A DNA stretch of 64,000 nucleotides from Sansalvadorimonas sp965221135 (GCA_965221135.1 CBDCRZ010000048.1:35742-99741); one strand, 5' to 3'. Positions 1 through 9,279 are shown, counted from the first letter of the stretch. Notes: generated from the letters alone by a model not told the origin. A program made the numbers and translations.

Positions 1-282
1 GCGAGGTTGTTGATTTTTACTGCAAACGCTGTCTAAACGGTTAAGAGCATTCAGGATTCCTCGTACCACAGGGAATGGCAGGTAACTCAGTAGAGTCAGT
101 ACCAGTTTCAGGGCTTGTGTATCTTCAGTCGGAGCGGGTGCCATAACGCTATCAATATTAAACATGCAGCCGGACTCTTTGAATGAGGGCAAGGCCCCAA
201 TACCCGGTACCATCAGCTCTCCGATACGCAGGAGAATTCTGAGCTGCCGTTGGTTAAAGATGCGTGAGACGGTGGCGGACAT
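1..282 (-). CDS. Small partner protein of the GMC oxidoreductase (partial)
   Basis: The first 94 codons of a minus-strand gene are present; the rest lies beyond the left edge. The start ATG (282-280) overlaps the TGA stop of the upstream GMC oxidoreductase in a TGATG arrangement, so the two are almost certainly translationally coupled. The visible part is helical, without signal peptide or cysteine motif. Small subunits next to GMC oxidoreductases are often of the gluconate 2-dehydrogenase subunit 3 type, but I see no diagnostic motif here. That assignment is inference from position only. Confidence 0.6.
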   Translation of the reverse strand, partial: MSATVSRIFNQRQLRILLRIGELMVPGIGALPSFKESGCMFNIDSVMAPAPTEDTQALKLVLTLLSYLPFPVVRGILNALNRLDSVCSKNQQPR

Positions 283-1757
283 CAGGCACGCTTCCTCTCA
301 GTGTGTATTTTATCTACAGGGCACTGCTCTTTGCCTGAGTTTGGGTTTGCAGTCAGACCGGCATCAAAGTCTTCAATCAGTAGCTGACTGGCTTTATGGC
401 TCTGGGCCATGATGGTGAGGGATGGGTTAATACCTGGCGCCAGTGGATAGATAGAGCCGTCTGCAATCGCAAGATTTGGCAATCCATGCACCTGAAAGCG
501 TTCGTTCACCACTGAGTGGTTGGGATTTTGCCCAATGGTGCAGCCTCCCATTAGGTGCAGCGCCAGTAAAAAGGGGGCATCCATTACACGCCTGGCACCA
601 ACTGCCGCAAAAATACCATGTACCTGTTCCAGACCCGCCTGAGCTTTTTGACGGTCTATATCGGCGAAGGGTTTGTCCAGTAACAGCCGGCCATGATTGT
701 TAAGCCGCAGCTGGCCGGGAACTTCATCCCTCACACAGACTTCAATTCCGGCAAGATTGCGATACTGAGCCATAAGCTGTTGATGTTCAGGGCCAAAACC
801 GGCTTTTAGCATGGCAGCACCTGCTGGTGGTGTGAATACATTTTCCAGTTTGAATCCCTGTTTGCGAAAGCGGGGGTCATCAGACTTTAAGGCCTGAAAG
901 GCCCCTTTATGGGCATCAACAATATGATCCATCAGTGCAAAAGACATGATCTGCGGATGGCAGTGGAAGTTGTGTCCGAGGGCTGGGAGTTGATCCTGAA
1001 AACCTGACTTCTGTAACAGCTCTGTTGTGCCAAGGCTGCCCGCAGCCAGAATGCATTTCCGGCTGTAGAGCACCTGCTGACGGTTATTCTGTACACCATA
1101 GATCGCTACTTGTGTGCGACCATGGATAATCTGCTGCACATGAAAGCCGGTGATCAGCTCGGCCCCGAGTGCCATAGCTTTTGGTAGAAAGGTGACCGCC
1201 ATGCTCTGTTTTGATTGCCTGCGACAGCCTCCAACACAGACCAGGCAATCATTATTTTTATTATCGCAATGGGCCTGGCCGCGGCGCAGGGGAGCCACCT
1301 TCAAGCCGAGTGTATCGAAACCTTTCTGGTAGAGGCGAGCATTTTGATTCCAGTCGGATTCAGGGATATAAGCCAGGCTCAAGTGCTCTTCAATGGCCTG
1401 ATAGTGCTTATCCATCTCTTCACGGTTATAGAAATCAATGCCAGACTGGCTGCGAAAGTCATCCAGTGCAATATCATCAAACCGGTCCAACAGGGCGCTG
1501 TTGACGATGGTACCGCCCCCGACAACTTTGCCACGGAGAAAAACAGTATTGGCATCAGTACTGCATTCCATACCGCCATGCCACATCAGGCTGGCATTGG
1601 CATGGAGCTCATTGGCAGGGAACTGCGCGGGCTTAAAGTTCCGACCCGCTTCCAGTAGACAGACACTCGCACCCGCCTGTTGTAAGAAATGCGCCAGAAC
1701 ACTTCCCGAGGCACCAGTGCCAATAATAATAAAATCATAAACCGGGGTGTGTGTCAT
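282..1757 (-). CDS. GMC-family FAD-dependent oxidoreductase
   Basis: A 491-residue flavoprotein of the glucose-methanol-choline oxidoreductase superfamily, which oxidises an alcohol or similar CH-OH group using FAD. The N-terminus has the dinucleotide-binding motif IIIGTGASGSVLA (about residues 10-22) followed by an acidic strand end (LLEAGR). A GGGTIVN motif near residue 80 is the GMC signature area. The C-terminus carries the active-site His (about 401, in LHLMGG) and Asn (about 444, in GINPSLTIMA). A Cys cluster near residues 165-180 (CDNKNNDCLVCVGGC) is unusual and could bind metal or form disulfides. No signal peptide is visible. The start ATG at 1757 is the first in frame. Substrate unknown; coupled to a small downstream protein. 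Confidence 0.88.
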   Translation of the reverse strand: MTHTPVYDFIIIGTGASGSVLAHFLQQAGASVCLLEAGRNFKPAQFPANELHANASLMWHGGMECSTDANTVFLRGKVVGGGTIVNSALLDRFDDIALDDFRSQSGIDFYNREEMDKHYQAIEEHLSLAYIPESDWNQNARLYQKGFDTLGLKVAPLRRGQAHCDNKNNDCLVCVGGCRRQSKQSMAVTFLPKAMALGAELITGFHVQQIIHGRTQVAIYGVQNNRQQVLYSRKCILAAGSLGTTELLQKSGFQDQLPALGHNFHCHPQIMSFALMDHIVDAHKGAFQALKSDDPRFRKQGFKLENVFTPPAGAAMLKAGFGPEHQQLMAQYRNLAGIEVCVRDEVPGQLRLNNHGRLLLDKPFADIDRQKAQAGLEQVHGIFAAVGARRVMDAPFLLALHLMGGCTIGQNPNHSVVNERFQVHGLPNLAIADGSIYPLAPGINPSLTIMAQSHKASQLLIEDFDAGLTANPNSGKEQCPVDKIHTERKRA

Positions 1758-2009
1758 GGCGTCTACCGCTTATTGCGCTGGAATTTATTGTCTGCTGTCA
1801 GGTCGGTCATGAATCATCAGCCCGTCATCCATGAGCAAGAAGAGGATAGTTGAGTATCGTGGGAATGCAGGCAGAAAGTCGGAGGTGGTGACTGCTGATT
1901 TTCTGGGGCCAGTACTGGTTTTCTGCAGTCATTTACGGGATGATGCGTGCTGTCTTATGGTAAGTCTTCTGTGTTTGAACACGCAGGATAGACGGAAGGG
2001 ATTGTTAGA

Positions 2010-2261
2010 ATGAATCGCATCACTATTTTTGGTCGACCAGGTTGTGGTTTCTGTACCCGTGCAAAGGAAGTTTGCGAACAGAAGGGTCTGGAATTTAAAT
2101 ACATTGATATCCATGAAGCCGGTATCAGCAAGGAAGACCTGGAAAAGACCATTGGTCGCCCGGTTGAAACTGTACCGCAGATTTTTCACGGAAAAGATTA
2201 CATCGGCGGTTACACCGAGCTGGATGCATTCCTGAAAGAAAAAGGCATTCTGCAGTCTTAA
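2010..2261 (+). CDS. grxA: Glutaredoxin, GrxA-like
   Basis: An 83-residue dithiol glutaredoxin that reduces disulfides and glutathione mixed disulfides in the cytoplasm using glutathione. The active site is CGFC at residues 12-15 instead of the usual CPYC; both cysteines are kept. The TVPQIF cis-proline motif and the IGGYTEL glutathione-binding motif are present. Length and the ETVPQIF..IGGYT pattern fit the E. coli Grx1 subfamily better than GrxC, though the Pro to Gly change in the active site makes the exact name less sure. An AAGG lies upstream of the ATG. It appears to be transcribed alone and is followed by a hairpin. Confidence 0.9.
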   Translation: MNRITIFGRPGCGFCTRAKEVCEQKGLEFKYIDIHEAGISKEDLEKTIGRPVETVPQIFHGKDYIGGYTELDAFLKEKGILQS

Positions 2262-2297
2262 TCGGTACCTTGGTCTGTTTATAACAGGCAATCGGCG

Positions 2298-2339
2298 CGA
2301 CTGGTACGGTAGGCGTACTGGTCGGGCCACTGTTTTTTT
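2298..2339 (+). terminator. Probable intrinsic terminator after glutaredoxin
   Basis: A 10-bp stem (2298-2307 with 2315-2324, two G-U pairs, 7-nt loop) is followed after a few bases by a run of seven T. It sits between the convergent glutaredoxin and symporter genes. Confidence 0.5.
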
Positions 2340-2351
2340 AGCCTTTAGGCT

Positions 2352-3968
2352 TTAGCCTCTATGTTGTAACCATGCTTCCAGCCACCACAGGCTACTCGTC
2401 AGAATAACTCCGTAGATCAACATACAGACGGCACTCTGCATACCGTTTTGTTCACGGCTGAGGGCAATGACCTCCCGTGATGACAGGCAAGAACCTGTCT
2501 TTGTTGTCTGTTTGATGCTTTCCCCTTCAGGCCAGTAACAACCCGCCAGAAAAGTCACAGTTACCGTGATAAAAAAGCCTGCCGGATTCCAGAGTATCCA
2601 GTGTATGGTTCCTGCCTGCCACAGAAAAATATTTGTTCCAATACCTGCCATAACCCCCAGCAGCATACTGCGGGATTGAGCAGCTGGTACAAACAGCCCC
2701 AGCAGAAATGTAGCGAGTACTGGCCCGTAGAATAGAGAGCCGGTCTTGTTAATGGCATCAATAATATTGTTTGCCAGCAGGCTTGTGGCGAGGGCTGCCG
2801 CAATAATAAATATTCCCCATATCAGCGTGATAATCCGCCCCTGGTTCAGGGCGCTGAAATGTCTTAGCTGACGATTGGAGGGCAGAAAGTCTGACAGGGT
2901 CACAGCGGACAGGGAGTTGAGGGTGGAATCAAGGCTGGACATGGCTGCGGCCAGAATGCCCGCCACAATTAATGCCCGTGTGCCTTCCGGCAAATAATAA
3001 AGAATATATAAGGGGACGAGCGTGTCGGTATGGCCGGTTTGATTAACACGCTGCTGTAACTCTGGGGTTTGCTCAAGAAACAACCCAAGACCTAAACCAA
3101 GGCCAATATAAAGCAGATGAAGAGGCATACGCACCAGCGCATTCAAAACCAGAGACAGGCTGGCCTGTTGATGACTGCGCGCCGACATCTGCCGCTGGGC
3201 CTGGCTCTGGTCTGCTCCATAATAAGCAGTGAAAAGAAATAAGGCTCCGCTGATGTAGGTCCATAAAGGGGGAAGTTTTTCTGACGACTGTTCCGAAGCA
3301 GACTCGGGATGTGAGTGAGAATAGGCTGTGGTCAGGGAGTCCAGCAACCCTTGATAGCCGCCAATTTCGGTGAGAAGGAACAGTAGGCAAAACACCAGCC
3401 CGCTAATCAACACGATTAACTGTAAAACATCCGACCAGACAACTGCTGCCATGCCGCCCAGTACATCATAGAGAACAGTGACAGCGCCAATTAATAACAC
3501 CATGACCCATAAGGGAAGGTCCAGACAAATGGATAGCACCAGGGCCACTGCATAGGTTGTGATACCTGCTGATAGCCCTCGGGTGAGCAAAAAGATACCA
3601 CTGATTAACAACCGTACCTGACGGTTAAAGCGTTGCTCCAAAAAGGCATAAATGCTGATAGCAGACAGTTTGCGAAACAGCGGTGCCAGAGTGAGGATAA
3701 TCACCGCCATCGCCAGAGGCACCGAGGGCTCCAGACGCAGGAGTGTCAGCGTGCCATCAGGCGTCATGGCAACAAAGGCAGGGATGGCGACAAAGCTGAT
3801 GGCTGATGACTGGGTGGCAATGGTTGAAAGGCCAACCGCCCACCAGGGTAGAGTACGACCTGCAAGAAAGTAGTCGTCCTCGGATTCATGATTAGCACCC
3901 AGATAGAGGCTGAGAAGAACCATCACCAACATGTAAACAGCAATAATGCTCCAGTCCAGAGTGGTCAT
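2352..3968 (-). CDS. Sodium:solute symporter (SSS family)
   Basis: An inner-membrane secondary transporter that couples solute uptake to sodium. About 13 hydrophobic segments span the whole protein. Near the N-terminus is the family pattern DDYFLAGRTLPWWAVGLS and then TQSSAISFVAIPAFVA; the GGMAAVVWSDVLQL motif further on is typical of SSS proteins. I place the start at ATG 3968 (538 residues), because the longer reading frame to 4040 begins with TTG and adds 24 residues that are neither hydrophobic nor conserved-looking. The sialic acid, sugar and amino-acid subfamilies cannot be separated by eye. It is a lone gene, with its 3' end facing the glutaredoxin gene. Confidence 0.88.
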   Translation of the reverse strand: MTTLDWSIIAVYMLVMVLLSLYLGANHESEDDYFLAGRTLPWWAVGLSTIATQSSAISFVAIPAFVAMTPDGTLTLLRLEPSVPLAMAVIILTLAPLFRKLSAISIYAFLEQRFNRQVRLLISGIFLLTRGLSAGITTYAVALVLSICLDLPLWVMVLLIGAVTVLYDVLGGMAAVVWSDVLQLIVLISGLVFCLLFLLTEIGGYQGLLDSLTTAYSHSHPESASEQSSEKLPPLWTYISGALFLFTAYYGADQSQAQRQMSARSHQQASLSLVLNALVRMPLHLLYIGLGLGLGLFLEQTPELQQRVNQTGHTDTLVPLYILYYLPEGTRALIVAGILAAAMSSLDSTLNSLSAVTLSDFLPSNRQLRHFSALNQGRIITLIWGIFIIAAALATSLLANNIIDAINKTGSLFYGPVLATFLLGLFVPAAQSRSMLLGVMAGIGTNIFLWQAGTIHWILWNPAGFFITVTVTFLAGCYWPEGESIKQTTKTGSCLSSREVIALSREQNGMQSAVCMLIYGVILTSSLWWLEAWLQHRG

Positions 3969-4220
3969 CGATAACTGGCCAGTTGAAAGAAGGATTGTTG
4001 ATTCTAGCGGAGATGTACAAATGAGGTGTGGAGGGTTCAAAGAGACAGGGCAGTTAGAGTGGCTGTCTGAATTGTTACCTATACAAACAGCGGGAATGGA
4101 TCATATTTCTTTTTCAGACATCCAATTTATCAGGCACCCCATTTTGAGGAATGGCAAGCCGGGACGCTTATGACTTATATCGCAACACATGAATCCCGTT
4201 AATAAAATAAGGAGAAGACC

Positions 4221-5609
4221 ATGGCAAACCCTACATCACAAGCAGGAATAAATCATTATCAACAACCTAACTATTATCAACAAGATGACTCTGGACGGTA
4301 TCAGGGTATGGTCACCACAAATCTGAAAACGGGCATGGCATATACCATTCCAGACGGCGTAAGATTAGTTTTAGAAACAAAACCTTCTGAGCAGGATTTC
4401 AGTCAGTTTCAAAATACTAACGACCAATGGCAAGCCATTATTGATAGCAGTGATAATGCAGCAACGCTGAGTTTAGCGGCACCTGAAACCAAGAGTACGA
4501 TCTTTTCCATCGCCAGGGCTATAAAGGAATGGAAAAATTATGCTGTGGTAGCGGGTCTGACAGAGGCTGAAATTTCCGCCATTCTGGAAGAAAATCCGCA
4601 CAGCGTAGATACTCAGAGAATGGCAGTAATACGGACGTGGCGGCGAAAAAATGGCAGTCGTGCTATTTGGAAGACTCTTGCCGAACATTTGTTAATGACG
4701 AATGAGTACGGTGCTCTGGAAATATTGCGTAGTAGATTAAAGCTGTCTGGTACTATTCCCAGGATGCCAGCTGCCGCTCCACAACCTGTGACGCTCCAAC
4801 CGACTGCAGGGCTCAGACAAACACACAGAGATTCCAGTGCAAGCATTACAGGCGCAACGACTCATCAGCTACCTCCAGAGCATACAGCCAGTCAGGAACA
4901 GTTAAACATGTGTCCAGACAGGATGGAATTTAATACGCTGGCAATGAATATTTCTGATTGGCAAGCTCTTAGCCCAATGTTTGGTTTGGGAGAGGCTGAC
5001 GCAAGAGCAATATTGGGTGAGGCTCCCCACAGTGTGCTAACTCAAAAAATGAAAATGCTTGATAAGTGGGCGGAAAGGAATGGTGCACGTGCCACCTATG
5101 AGGCGCTATACGATATCTTGTCTCGGGCTGGGAACACGGAGCTTGCCGTAAAAGTTGACAAAATGGCGGCTAAAGCGAAACCAAAATCTGGAAGCACAAG
5201 TGGCATGAAGCCTTCCCAAAGAAAAACCAATATACCATATAGCATGCCTTATGGCACTCACCAAGCTGCTGCAGCCACATACCCTTCATCAAGTACAGGT
5301 TATGTTTCCCGTAGTAGAGCCACAACCAATGCGGCATTACAGCAGGTTGTCGCTGACTGGCATATAGAATCCATTGCAGAGTTGATTGGCGACTGGAGGG
5401 CTGTATCTCCTTTTCTCGGACTAACCGAACAAGAAGACACGACTATTTTGTGGAATAATTGCCATAGTGTTGAGAAGCAAAGAATAGCCATGCTTGAGAA
5501 ATGGAAATTGAAACAATGCGGGGGAGCTACCTATCAAAAACTCATCAATGTTTTCCGTAATGACATGCAAGAGCAGTGCACGGCAGACGCTATCGAAAAT
5601 CTGGTGTAA
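4221..5609 (+). CDS. Protein with three Death-like domains
   Basis: A 462-residue protein with no signal peptide or membrane segment. Residues 1-90 are polar and rich in Gln, Asn and Tyr. Three copies of an about 80-residue helical unit follow, at roughly 94-174, 236-316 and 380-460, separated by Ser/Thr/Gln/Pro-rich linkers. Each unit has the order W..(L/V)...(L)GL...(D/E)...I......S...Q.M..(L/I)..W....G..A.(Y/W)..L...L, the layout of eukaryotic Death domains such as those of ankyrin and UNC5. Copy 2 is the most canonical, with SVLTQKMKMLDKWAERNG and ATYEALYDIL. Such adaptors bind other Death-fold proteins. A secreted, host-directed role is inference. The ribosome site GGAGAAGACC precedes the ATG. 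An ankyrin protein follows on the same strand. Confidence 0.75.
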   Translation: MANPTSQAGINHYQQPNYYQQDDSGRYQGMVTTNLKTGMAYTIPDGVRLVLETKPSEQDFSQFQNTNDQWQAIIDSSDNAATLSLAAPETKSTIFSIARAIKEWKNYAVVAGLTEAEISAILEENPHSVDTQRMAVIRTWRRKNGSRAIWKTLAEHLLMTNEYGALEILRSRLKLSGTIPRMPAAAPQPVTLQPTAGLRQTHRDSSASITGATTHQLPPEHTASQEQLNMCPDRMEFNTLAMNISDWQALSPMFGLGEADARAILGEAPHSVLTQKMKMLDKWAERNGARATYEALYDILSRAGNTELAVKVDKMAAKAKPKSGSTSGMKPSQRKTNIPYSMPYGTHQAAAATYPSSSTGYVSRSRATTNAALQQVVADWHIESIAELIGDWRAVSPFLGLTEQEDTTILWNNCHSVEKQRIAMLEKWKLKQCGGATYQKLINVFRNDMQEQCTADAIENLV

Positions 5610-5638
5610 GACACTGAATACAAACCATGGCTATTCAG

Positions 5639-5672
5639 AAAGGAGGGGCATCGAAAGTGGTGCCCTGCCTTT
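5639..5672 (+). terminator. Possible weak terminator after Death-domain gene
   Basis: A 12-position stem with 11 pairs (5639-5650 with 5661-5672, 10-nt loop) lies 30 bp past the stop. It has no long T run, so it may be an attenuator or mRNA 3' stabiliser. Confidence 0.35.
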
Positions 5673-5810
5673 ATCCGCTGAACTCCCCGCATAAAATGAC
5701 CATGGGCGAAAGCCAGACTAACTACCCGGTTTATACAGGGCAGAACTTCAGGGCAGAAAACATCTCTCATATCGCAAGATATATCATCGTTTAATGCTCG
5801 GGAGAAAACC

Positions 5811-7235
5811 ATGCAAGCCGATAAATCGCAGTCACCACCACCTTACAGTGCATCCTGCACTACTCCCCGCGTTAAGGGTGAGTACAATGAAACCTACTTT
5901 CTTCAGGCATGTCGTGCAGGAAATCTTGAGGCACTTAAACACAGTGCCGCAATAATGGCTGTATCTCTGGATAACCTCTATCGATGCGGAGAAACCGGAG
6001 ATAATGTAACAGGGCTGTTTCTGGCGGCCAAAAGCGGACACAGTGAAGTGTGCAGCTATTTTAACAGTAAAGAGGTAGCCGTAACCGATGATGAGTTTCT
6101 TAGCCTGTGTGTGCGAAAAGGAACAGGAACCCTTTTAAGGCTGGTGAAGCCTCGTTGCGACCAGGTTGTGCTGAACAAGGGGCTGATAGCCGCAATCAAG
6201 AAAGGCCATTTAGAGAATGTTCATGAACTGCTGATGATGGGGGCCTCACCTGGTGGCCTGGAATCCACCCTCAACCTACCGATTAAAGAAGCTGTCAAGA
6301 ATGGCCATCAAGAGATAATTCTCCTGTTGTTAGCTCAGGGTGCAAATGTTAACGCTGACTTTAATCCAGCACTCCCTTTTACACTTCTGGCGATGGCAGT
6401 CCGATTCTGCAGTACAGAAATTGTGAGCTTATTACTGGCACACGGTGCAAATATCCATGCCAGAATAAGCGGTATGTACAACAGAAGCATACTGGAATTG
6501 GCAGTGTTCAATAACAAGCCTGAAATGGTGTCCCTTCTTCTGAAAAATGGTGCCAATCCCTGTCTGCCATCCATCACTGCGGAATCCGTGGACGTATGGA
6601 AGCATGGAGAACGTAGATATAGAACAGTGACTTTTTATAACCCTGAAGTCACTGTGCTGTCCCGCGCAATTGAACTGGGCCATGAACGTGTCGTTGATGT
6701 GCTTTTAGCGAGTGGTCAATGCGATAGAGACACACTGGTCAGACCGAACAAAAGGTTTGTTCGAAGCGGCGAGAGCGGGCTTGATGAAAGTCTATTTTAT
6801 ACTGCGAACGCACAACTTCTTCGCGGATCAGTAAGATACAGTGTTGAAGAAGGAGATACGCCTCTGCATATAGCCGTGAAGAAAGACAACGCGAATATGG
6901 TGATACGACTATTGCAGGAAAGAGCGGTGGTTGAAACAATAGATACTTATAAATCCACCCGATCTACTGGCTGGTTTGGGAAGAGCCAATTAACGCCTTT
7001 AGGCTGTGCTGCTCAATCCGGGAACAGGGTCATAGTAGAAGCTCTGCTTGCTAGGGGTGCCAACCCGGCCTACGCCAGGACAAGTTCCTTTATGGGATTC
7101 ATCCCTTGTGATGACCCACCCTCACCAGCAACTCTTGCCCGCAATGCCGGTCACAGAGAGATTTCTGAAATAATCAAGAAAGCCAGGCAGCAAAAACGGA
7201 AGCAGGTACAACTCCGTATGTCGACTGAAAATTAA
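5811..7235 (+). CDS. Ankyrin-repeat protein
   Basis: A 474-residue protein built from about eight ankyrin repeats. The clearest are around residues 145-270, with repeated ends such as LLLLAQGANVNA, SLLLAHGANIHA and SLLLKNGANP, then EEGDTPLHIAVKKDNANMVIRLL near residue 345 and EALLARGANPAYA near residue 420. Ankyrin arrays bind proteins; in host-associated bacteria they are often translocated effectors, but no secretion signal is visible here. The C-terminal 20 residues are very basic (KKARQQKRKQ). The leader GGGAGAAAACC-ATG closely resembles that of the Death-domain gene 200 bp upstream, so the two may be expressed together. No enzymatic domain is visible. Confidence 0.9.
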   Translation: MQADKSQSPPPYSASCTTPRVKGEYNETYFLQACRAGNLEALKHSAAIMAVSLDNLYRCGETGDNVTGLFLAAKSGHSEVCSYFNSKEVAVTDDEFLSLCVRKGTGTLLRLVKPRCDQVVLNKGLIAAIKKGHLENVHELLMMGASPGGLESTLNLPIKEAVKNGHQEIILLLLAQGANVNADFNPALPFTLLAMAVRFCSTEIVSLLLAHGANIHARISGMYNRSILELAVFNNKPEMVSLLLKNGANPCLPSITAESVDVWKHGERRYRTVTFYNPEVTVLSRAIELGHERVVDVLLASGQCDRDTLVRPNKRFVRSGESGLDESLFYTANAQLLRGSVRYSVEEGDTPLHIAVKKDNANMVIRLLQERAVVETIDTYKSTRSTGWFGKSQLTPLGCAAQSGNRVIVEALLARGANPAYARTSSFMGFIPCDDPPSPATLARNAGHREISEIIKKARQQKRKQVQLRMSTEN

Positions 7236-7268
7236 TCTTTTACGAATGAATCGCTGTTAAGCACTTTA

Positions 7269-7303
7269 AAAGCCCGAACACCCAAGGATATGTTCGGGCT
7301 TTA
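7269..7303 (+). terminator. Intrinsic terminator after ankyrin gene
   Basis: A perfect 12-bp stem (7269-7280 with 7291-7302, 10-nt loop) is followed by TTACTTT. The start of the longer reading frame at 7290 lies inside this hairpin, which argues for the later start of the next gene. Confidence 0.75.
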
Positions 7304-7412
7304 CTTTATGACCCTATGCAGTCGGTTTTGCAGTGCCTGCACACTCTGTGACATTATTCTGCACAGGCTGGCAACTCGCTATGTATGTCTTTTTATCACG
7401 CCAGAAACTTTA

Positions 7413-8504
7413 ATGAACAACTGTCAATCTACTACCGGCTCGCTGGTGGTTCGTGGGGGCGTAGATGCTCTCGCTCATCTGCACAATAATGGTTTGCAAC
7501 AAGGTGATGTGAAAGCCATGCTGGGCGCTTCGGGTGGCCCCAAATGGTTTGTACTCAGTGGCCTGGACCGGGCGCTGCTTGGCGAAACCTTCCAGGGCCG
7601 AACCGAACCCCTGCACTTGCTGGGCAGCTCTGCGGGCTGCTTTCGTTTTGCCTGTTATGGAATGGCTGACCCTGTAGCGGCGATCAACCGTTTTCAGGAG
7701 AGTTATATCTCAGATGCTTATGACCAAAAGCCGAGCCCTCGGGAAGTCTCTGATCATGTCGTAGTTATTCTAAAGCAATTGCTGGGTGATAATGGTGCTG
7801 AAGAGGTTCTTAACAATCCAGTGTTTCGCCTGAACTTTATTGCAGTACAGGGCCATGGGCCTGTTGCCAGTGATAACTCTGCACTTCAGCTGGCTGGTGT
7901 GTTTCTGGCTGCTTTAGGGAATGCCGTACATCAGCGGTTATTGGGTCAGTTTTTTACCCGTGTAGTGTTTGAACATCCGGAAGGCGGGTTTCCTCTCAAG
8001 GCTTTGAACGATCTGCCAAGCCGACGTGTAACTATGGACGCAGAGAATCTCTTTCCCGGTGTTCTGGCATCTGGTTCGATTCCTGTAGCTCTGGAAGGTG
8101 TGAAGGATATCCCTGGTGCAGGGAAAGGTTTGTACCTGGATGGTGGTGTGACGGATTACCATTTTGATCTGCCTATTGATATTGATGAAGGTTTGGTTCT
8201 ATACCCCCATTTCCGTGAACAGCCCATTCCTGGCTGGTTTGACAAAAGCCTGAGCTGGCGTCGGCCTGATCCTGAAAACTATCGCCGCACCTTAATAGTG
8301 GCGCCTTCTCCTGAATTTATCAGCCGACTGCCATACGGAAAGATTCCCGATCGTACCGACTTTACCAGGATGGATACCGACACCCGGCAAGCCTACTGGC
8401 GAACTGTGGTCTCGGAAAGTGACCGGATGGGTGATGAGTGGTTGGAGCTGGTCGAGAAACAGCGATTGGTTGAGGTCGCCAAACCTCTGATTGGTGCAAC
8501 TTAA
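7413..8504 (+). CDS. Patatin-like phospholipase family protein
   Basis: A 363-residue predicted serine hydrolase of the patatin type, which cleaves acyl ester bonds of lipids with a Ser-Asp dyad. An oxyanion-type glycine motif is visible in MLGASGGPKWFVLSG, the nucleophile elbow is GSSAG (in LLGSSAGCFRF), and the catalytic Asp is probably in YLDGGVTDYHFDLP. I start at ATG 7413. The reading frame runs back to 7290, but that ATG lies inside the preceding terminator hairpin and the extra residues look like untranslated DNA. No signal peptide. Bacterial patatins can be cytosolic housekeeping enzymes or, as with ExoU, secreted; nothing here decides. A C39-like protein gene follows about 130 bp downstream. 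Confidence 0.82.
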   Translation: MNNCQSTTGSLVVRGGVDALAHLHNNGLQQGDVKAMLGASGGPKWFVLSGLDRALLGETFQGRTEPLHLLGSSAGCFRFACYGMADPVAAINRFQESYISDAYDQKPSPREVSDHVVVILKQLLGDNGAEEVLNNPVFRLNFIAVQGHGPVASDNSALQLAGVFLAALGNAVHQRLLGQFFTRVVFEHPEGGFPLKALNDLPSRRVTMDAENLFPGVLASGSIPVALEGVKDIPGAGKGLYLDGGVTDYHFDLPIDIDEGLVLYPHFREQPIPGWFDKSLSWRRPDPENYRRTLIVAPSPEFISRLPYGKIPDRTDFTRMDTDTRQAYWRTVVSESDRMGDEWLELVEKQRLVEVAKPLIGAT

Positions 8505-8633
8505 CGAATTCTCATTGGGTGATCTAAACTGAGGAAATTGGGTTCTGCTGCCGTGTGCCCTTAAGGCGTTAATGATCAACAATAACGAATTATAAAGCGC
8601 ATGATTAAGCGCACAGCGGCGAGGCATCTTTTC

Positions 8634-9233
8634 ATGGCACTGCCTACTCCCTTCAGTTACCAGGTTTCCGCCTACGACTGCGTACCTATCTCGTTTATAA
8701 ACGCACTTGCCTATCTCTATGACCGGGACGATATTCCGCCCCTGGTGATTCAAAAAATCTATCTCTATTGCCTTGATACCGTCACCAGTCAGGGTGAGCT
8801 GGGTCATGGTACAACAGGTTTGGCAGTGGCTCTTCTGGGTAACTGGTTACAGAAATACCGGGAAGGGAGCTTCGCTTTAAGTACGTGTTATCTGGATAAA
8901 GACAGGTTCAGCGTCAGCAGTAAGGGAGCACTGTCCGATTGTCTTGCACGGGAGGGTACGGCACTTGTCAGGCTTCATAGTGGCAAAGGGCTTTGGCACT
9001 ATGTACTGGCATTGTCGATGGATGACGAATGGTTCTATGCCTTCGACCCTTGCCGGCGCAAGGGCAGGAGTCTGGTAAAAGGGCAGGTGGAGCACCTGTC
9101 TGATGCACGAGGCCAGCAGGCTAATATCCGTATTCGTCGACAGTGGCTGGACACCCTCTCAAACCGTAAGCGTTTCTCGCTGGGTACACTCAGAGAGCGG
9201 GAGTGCCTGTTGATTGAGAGGGTTAAGGGCTGA
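8634..9233 (+). CDS. Peptidase C39-like / papain-fold protein
   Basis: About 199 residues from ATG 8634, which has GAGG at good spacing; an in-frame ATG at 8601 would add 11 residues but has no ribosome site. The order Cys (YDCVPISFINALAYL, near the N-terminus), His (WHYVLAL, about residue 123) and Asp (FYAFDP, about residue 134) matches the papain-like fold of C39-type peptidases and related amidases. Unlike bacteriocin exporters it has no transmembrane or ABC domain, and no signal peptide is visible. The function is open: a housekeeping thiol hydrolase or a small effector are both possible. Confidence 0.55.
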   Translation: MALPTPFSYQVSAYDCVPISFINALAYLYDRDDIPPLVIQKIYLYCLDTVTSQGELGHGTTGLAVALLGNWLQKYREGSFALSTCYLDKDRFSVSSKGALSDCLAREGTALVRLHSGKGLWHYVLALSMDDEWFYAFDPCRRKGRSLVKGQVEHLSDARGQQANIRIRRQWLDTLSNRKRFSLGTLRERECLLIERVKG

Positions 9234-9279
9234 GTAATATCTTAAGTTAGCCCAGCCTGCCAAATAGCTCAGATAAATG

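Noticed and set aside
1831..2013. 60-codon plus-strand frame before the glutaredoxin gene
   Set aside because: No family resemblance; overlaps the glutaredoxin start and promoter area.
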